Positions 60,808-64,000 of a stretch of DNA of 64,000 nt are shown here, one piece after another. Each line of letters begins with the position of its first letter. The first letter of the stretch is position 1. Made by a program: the position numbers and the translations under genes. Below the pieces are notes generated by a model, which was not told the origin of the DNA, made no database searches, and saw nothing but the letters and a program-made list of their open reading frames with translations. Source of the stretch: Dicaeum eximium. Lineage: Eukaryota > Chordata > Aves > Passeriformes > Dicaeidae. The stretch covers positions 62,001-126,000 of the forward strand of contig VWZP01008271.1 of NCBI GenBank assembly GCA_013396995.1. Direction: 5' to 3'.

Positions 60808-60892
60808 ACTTTTCCTTCTGCCTGGGCAGGTTTAGCCCCAGAATAGAGCTTTAAGGTATAAGGAATGCACTATTATTAGTTGGTTCTTTTTA

Positions 60893-61300
60893 TAGAATTA
60901 CAGAATATGCTGAGCTGGAAGCGACCTACAACAATCATTGAGTCCACCTCCTGGCCCTGCACAGCACCAACTCCAAGTGTCACACCCTGTTCCTGAGAGC
61001 ATTGTCTAAACACTTCTTGAACTCTGTCAGCCTTGTTGCTGTGACCACTGCCCTGGGGAGCTGTTCCAGTGCCCAACTGGAACCCTTTCAGTGGAGAACA
61101 TTTTCCTAATATCCAGCCTAAACCTCCTCTGACAATTTGAGGGCATTCCTTCAGGTCCTGTCACTGGTCACCAGAGAGGAGATCAGTGCCTGCTCCTCCT
61201 CCTCCTCCCCTCCCAAGGAAGTTGTAACTGCAGTGAGGTCTCCCCTCAATCTCCTCAACACTGAACAGACAGTTTTTCTGGCCTGTGCAAGCACTCCTGA
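60893..61300 (-). mobile_element. CR1 LINE 3' fragment
   Basis: The plus strand begins TAGAATTACAGAATATGCTG and continues with GAGCTGGAAGCGACC, CCTGGGGAGCTGTTCCAGTG, TTTTCCTAATATCCAGCC and GAGGTCTCCCCTCAATCTCC. These are inverted CR1 landmarks. It appears to belong to the same subfamily as the 17500-18379 copy, sharing the CAAGTGTCACACCCTGT-type stretch. Confidence 0.88.
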
Positions 61301-64000
61301 GGGTTGCAAATTCTGATGGCCATGAGCTACTTCCATTTGCTGCCTGTGAGCATCTCTGCTCCAGCCCTATTGCACTTCGGTGAAATCTGAGACAGATCAC
61401 CCCACAGCTGCTTCCCTGACCTAGTAGCACATGTCAACAAATAAATGTTTAAGAAAACTATGTGTAACACCTTTCTCAATCTATTGCACAGCCAGCACCA
61501 GTGCCAGTAAATTATCTGCATGCAAAGTGAAGACAGTCAGACTTCAAGGATCACATCTTCAAGGTTCTTTCAACTGACCTGTAAATGAAAAATACTGAAG
61601 TATTTAATGCCAGTACTTGTATCTTTCCCTTCTTATACACTGAACTATTTGTGCTTATGAGACAGGATATCATTGCTATCATATGGCAGCAAAAATATAT
61701 GCATTCATAGTCAGAGGAGAATCTTTTTTCCTGTCTGAAACAAAAATAATAGAGCATAATCTAAAACTTTAGTTTTGAAGTACTTTAAATTTTTTTACTG
61801 TCAGTTCTGGGCTAAGTCTATGTAGGTCAAAAAATATATCCTGATAACACATGTATGAACTTCACATTTAAAATATTTCATTGTACTAAGGGGGGCTGCA
61901 CATGTGTTTTGTTTGAATTGTTCACAGGGGCAAGTCATATAAAAATAATCAAACTCATTTGTGAGATATCAAAAGTATAAAGTATGTCTTAATTTGCCAC
62001 ATGGGAAGAAAATATATAAAAGTATTATATGTATATTTGTATATATGAGAAATATATGTATATATTTGTATATATTCTGTATATATGAGAAATTTAAAAA
62101 AACTGTCTGAAATAGATCATCATCAAAGCTGAAGTGGTGTCAATGAAAGGGATTTGGCAGATGATTAGAGACAACAGGTGAAGAGAGACCAAGGGGAAAA
62201 GAAATTGATTGGTTTTAAGTGAAATGTAACTGACAAGTGTCCATGACATCTCTGTTTAACACCCTTCAGCTGAGGTTTGTCTTTCTTAAAAGATAAAGCC
62301 TCACACACACACATCTACTTGTCCTGTAGAAATGGGCCTGCCAGGAAGAAGTGCACAAGGAATAAATGCATCTCTCTCTCTCTCTTTATACAACCTACAT
62401 TTACATACATGTGCACACTCATATGTGGAATTAAATACCATTTTAACTGGAAAGCCAGGAGTTTTTCTGATCATGATACCTGGGATGGTTGGTACCCATT
62501 GAACTGTGCTGTGCTGTATCAGGAATTGCCAACCCTAGAGAAAAGAGGTTGAAAACCATTGTTATGTGAGTGCTTTCTGGATTTAAAACAATTCTGTCTT
62601 AATTTGTCATGTGCAATTAATAAAAAAAGCTGTATCAAAACCAAAAAGAGCTTTATGCATGAAATGGTTCTCCTGAAAATCTACCATTTTTATTCCATTC
62701 AAAGCAGCACCACCCAGAAAATGGCTGTACATTCACCTCAGCTCCCAGGGATTGAACCCTCATCTTTTTCTCTTTCCCAGGAATTGCTTTAATGATTAGC
62801 AGGACAGTAACTGGGGGAAGGGAGAGAACAGATTACCTTCCATCATTCCCACAGAGGTTACTGACCCTTGTGAAAGTGATGGTCAGGCATCATTTTCACG
62901 GAAGACTCATGCTTTGATGATATAACGTTGTTTGGCTCCTGTACTAGCCCTGCCCGGCATGGGGCGCGCTCTGGGATCAGGGATGTAGCCCCAGCGTCTG
63001 TCTGGGTGGCCCTGCACTTAGGAGAACTGTAGGGAGAGGTGGCTAGGAGAGATTAGGAGAAGGCTTTCTTCTCAGTCATGTTGAGCTTATCGTATTTTCC
63101 TCAGCAGAAACACATCTGTGGCTGAAGCACCATACAGTGACTCTGATATTTGGACTGATAGTTTACACTGCCCACAGTACTGTCAGGATAGATTTGCACA
63201 GATAACAGAATGGTTTGTTTTGGAAAGCATTTAAGTTCAGGTCAGAGATTCCAGTGGCTTTCCCAGAAATTTGACCTCAATTAATATGTAAAGAATGTTA
63301 GCAGACACTTAATGGTTTGAGACTAGGCCCTGGCCAGACTTGCACCTGCAACTGCTTTTAATTCTAAAGTTTGATGCTGTGCTCTAAGAAAAAAAACTGA
63401 ATGTGTAATAAATGATGGGTAAAAATTAGCATCAGAAAAGAATGAGTAAGATGAAATCAAAACTGTATTTTAAATATAAGAAGCAAATCCAGTGTTTACC
63501 ATGAAGAATTTAACATGTCTAATTTCAGTCTGGGCTAAGCTCATGTATTAATGTTTGAGTTGATTGTGGACACAAAAAATATGTGTATCTGTATCTGTGT
63601 ACAGAGCTATGATGAATGAGGATCAAATTGCCAGAAAGCTGCAACTGGTACGACTATAACATTTGTTGGATGTTTGTCAGAAAAAGTCAAATTGTTTTCT
63701 GACTTTATCCTAGATTAACCATGAATATGAGAAATGACCTGGTATGGTATAAATCCCCAGGAAAGATCTGTGGAATGCAGACATCCAGTTAATATAACAT
63801 CCAGTTAATGTAATCAGTCATCAGGGGTTACTTTTGCTCTGTGCAAACAGGACAGAGAGAACATTTGTCTGGAAATGAATCCCACAATTTACAGAGCCAC
63901 TCTCAAGTGCCAGTTATCAGGTTCTCTTTTATCTCCCCCTCCCCACTCAAGTGATCTTTCCATGAAAACCTCTCTGAACATATGTTGTTTGTTCGTCTTA

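Larger units (their letters stand above)
42646..64000. other. Flank upstream of ANKRD55 with no recognised gene
   Basis: More than 21 kb were examined on both strands. Frames of 60-150 codons occur but none has recognisable domains, and none joins across plausible splice sites into known sequence. Identified content is two CR1 fragments (53830-53988, 60893-61300), a compound microsatellite (60676-60807), short CA and TATA-rich tracts (50102-50130, 62010-62095) and a single N at 50256 in a poly(A) run. GC-richer patches at 44630-44940 and 48600-48780 lack exon-like structure. Confidence 0.65.

Noticed and set aside
60574..60846. 90-codon frame with an Ile-Ala repeat
   Set aside because: It is a translation of the AATAGC/AATAATAGC microsatellite with no start context or homology.
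1..64000. Search for tRNA, rRNA, microRNA hairpins, CRISPR arrays or a novel multi-gene system
   Set aside because: No cloverleaf or box A/B patterns, rRNA motifs or spacer-repeat arrays were noticed. The window is a vertebrate gene locus with ordinary repeats, and microRNA hairpins cannot be excluded by eye.

Overview
The window is vertebrate nuclear DNA, almost certainly from a songbird (passerine). It contains spliced exons with GT-AG boundaries, several CR1 retrotransposon tails ending in the bird-typical ATTCTGTGAT-like repeat, and long terminal repeats (LTRs) of a type I know from passerine genomes. There are no bacterial-style operons. Most open frames longer than 60 codons are chance frames in introns or intergenic DNA.

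One protein-coding gene is recognisable: ANKRD55 (ankyrin repeat domain 55), on the minus strand. Nine coding exons were located from the start codon at 40956 down to 5630. Their boundaries keep one reading frame through every junction, about 535 codons in total. The protein has an N-terminal block of about nine ankyrin repeats (exons 2 to 8). A large ninth exon encodes a basic, Ser-rich, probably disordered tail. The final coding part (about 70 residues in the human protein) was not found and probably lies to the left of position 1. Exon 9 carries an assembly error: a 21-base duplication flanking a 7-N gap breaks the frame, and collapsing it restores the frame exactly.

Layout by region: 1-5629, intron 9 or 3' region with an old CR1 tail; 5630-10111, exons 9, 8 and 7; 10112-22533, a 12-kb intron with very old CR1 remnants and a younger CR1; 22534-33903, exons 6 to 2; 33904-40916, intron 1 with an LTR; 40917-40956, the first coding exon; about 41000-41930, a GC-rich promoter-like region holding an RFX-type X-box and a 31-bp minisatellite interrupted by a 249-N gap; 42070-42645, a second LTR; 42646-64000, a flank with no recognisable gene, two CR1 fragments and a compound microsatellite. 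In mammals the 5' side of ANKRD55 faces a long gene-poor interval toward MAP3K1, which fits. The region is Z-linked in birds, by established synteny and not from anything in the sequence.

I saw no unusual multi-gene system. The most useful observations are the repairable assembly error in exon 9, the X-box just upstream of a gene linked to cilia, the promoter minisatellite, a possible short isoform by read-through of exon 9, and two long perfect palindromes in introns.
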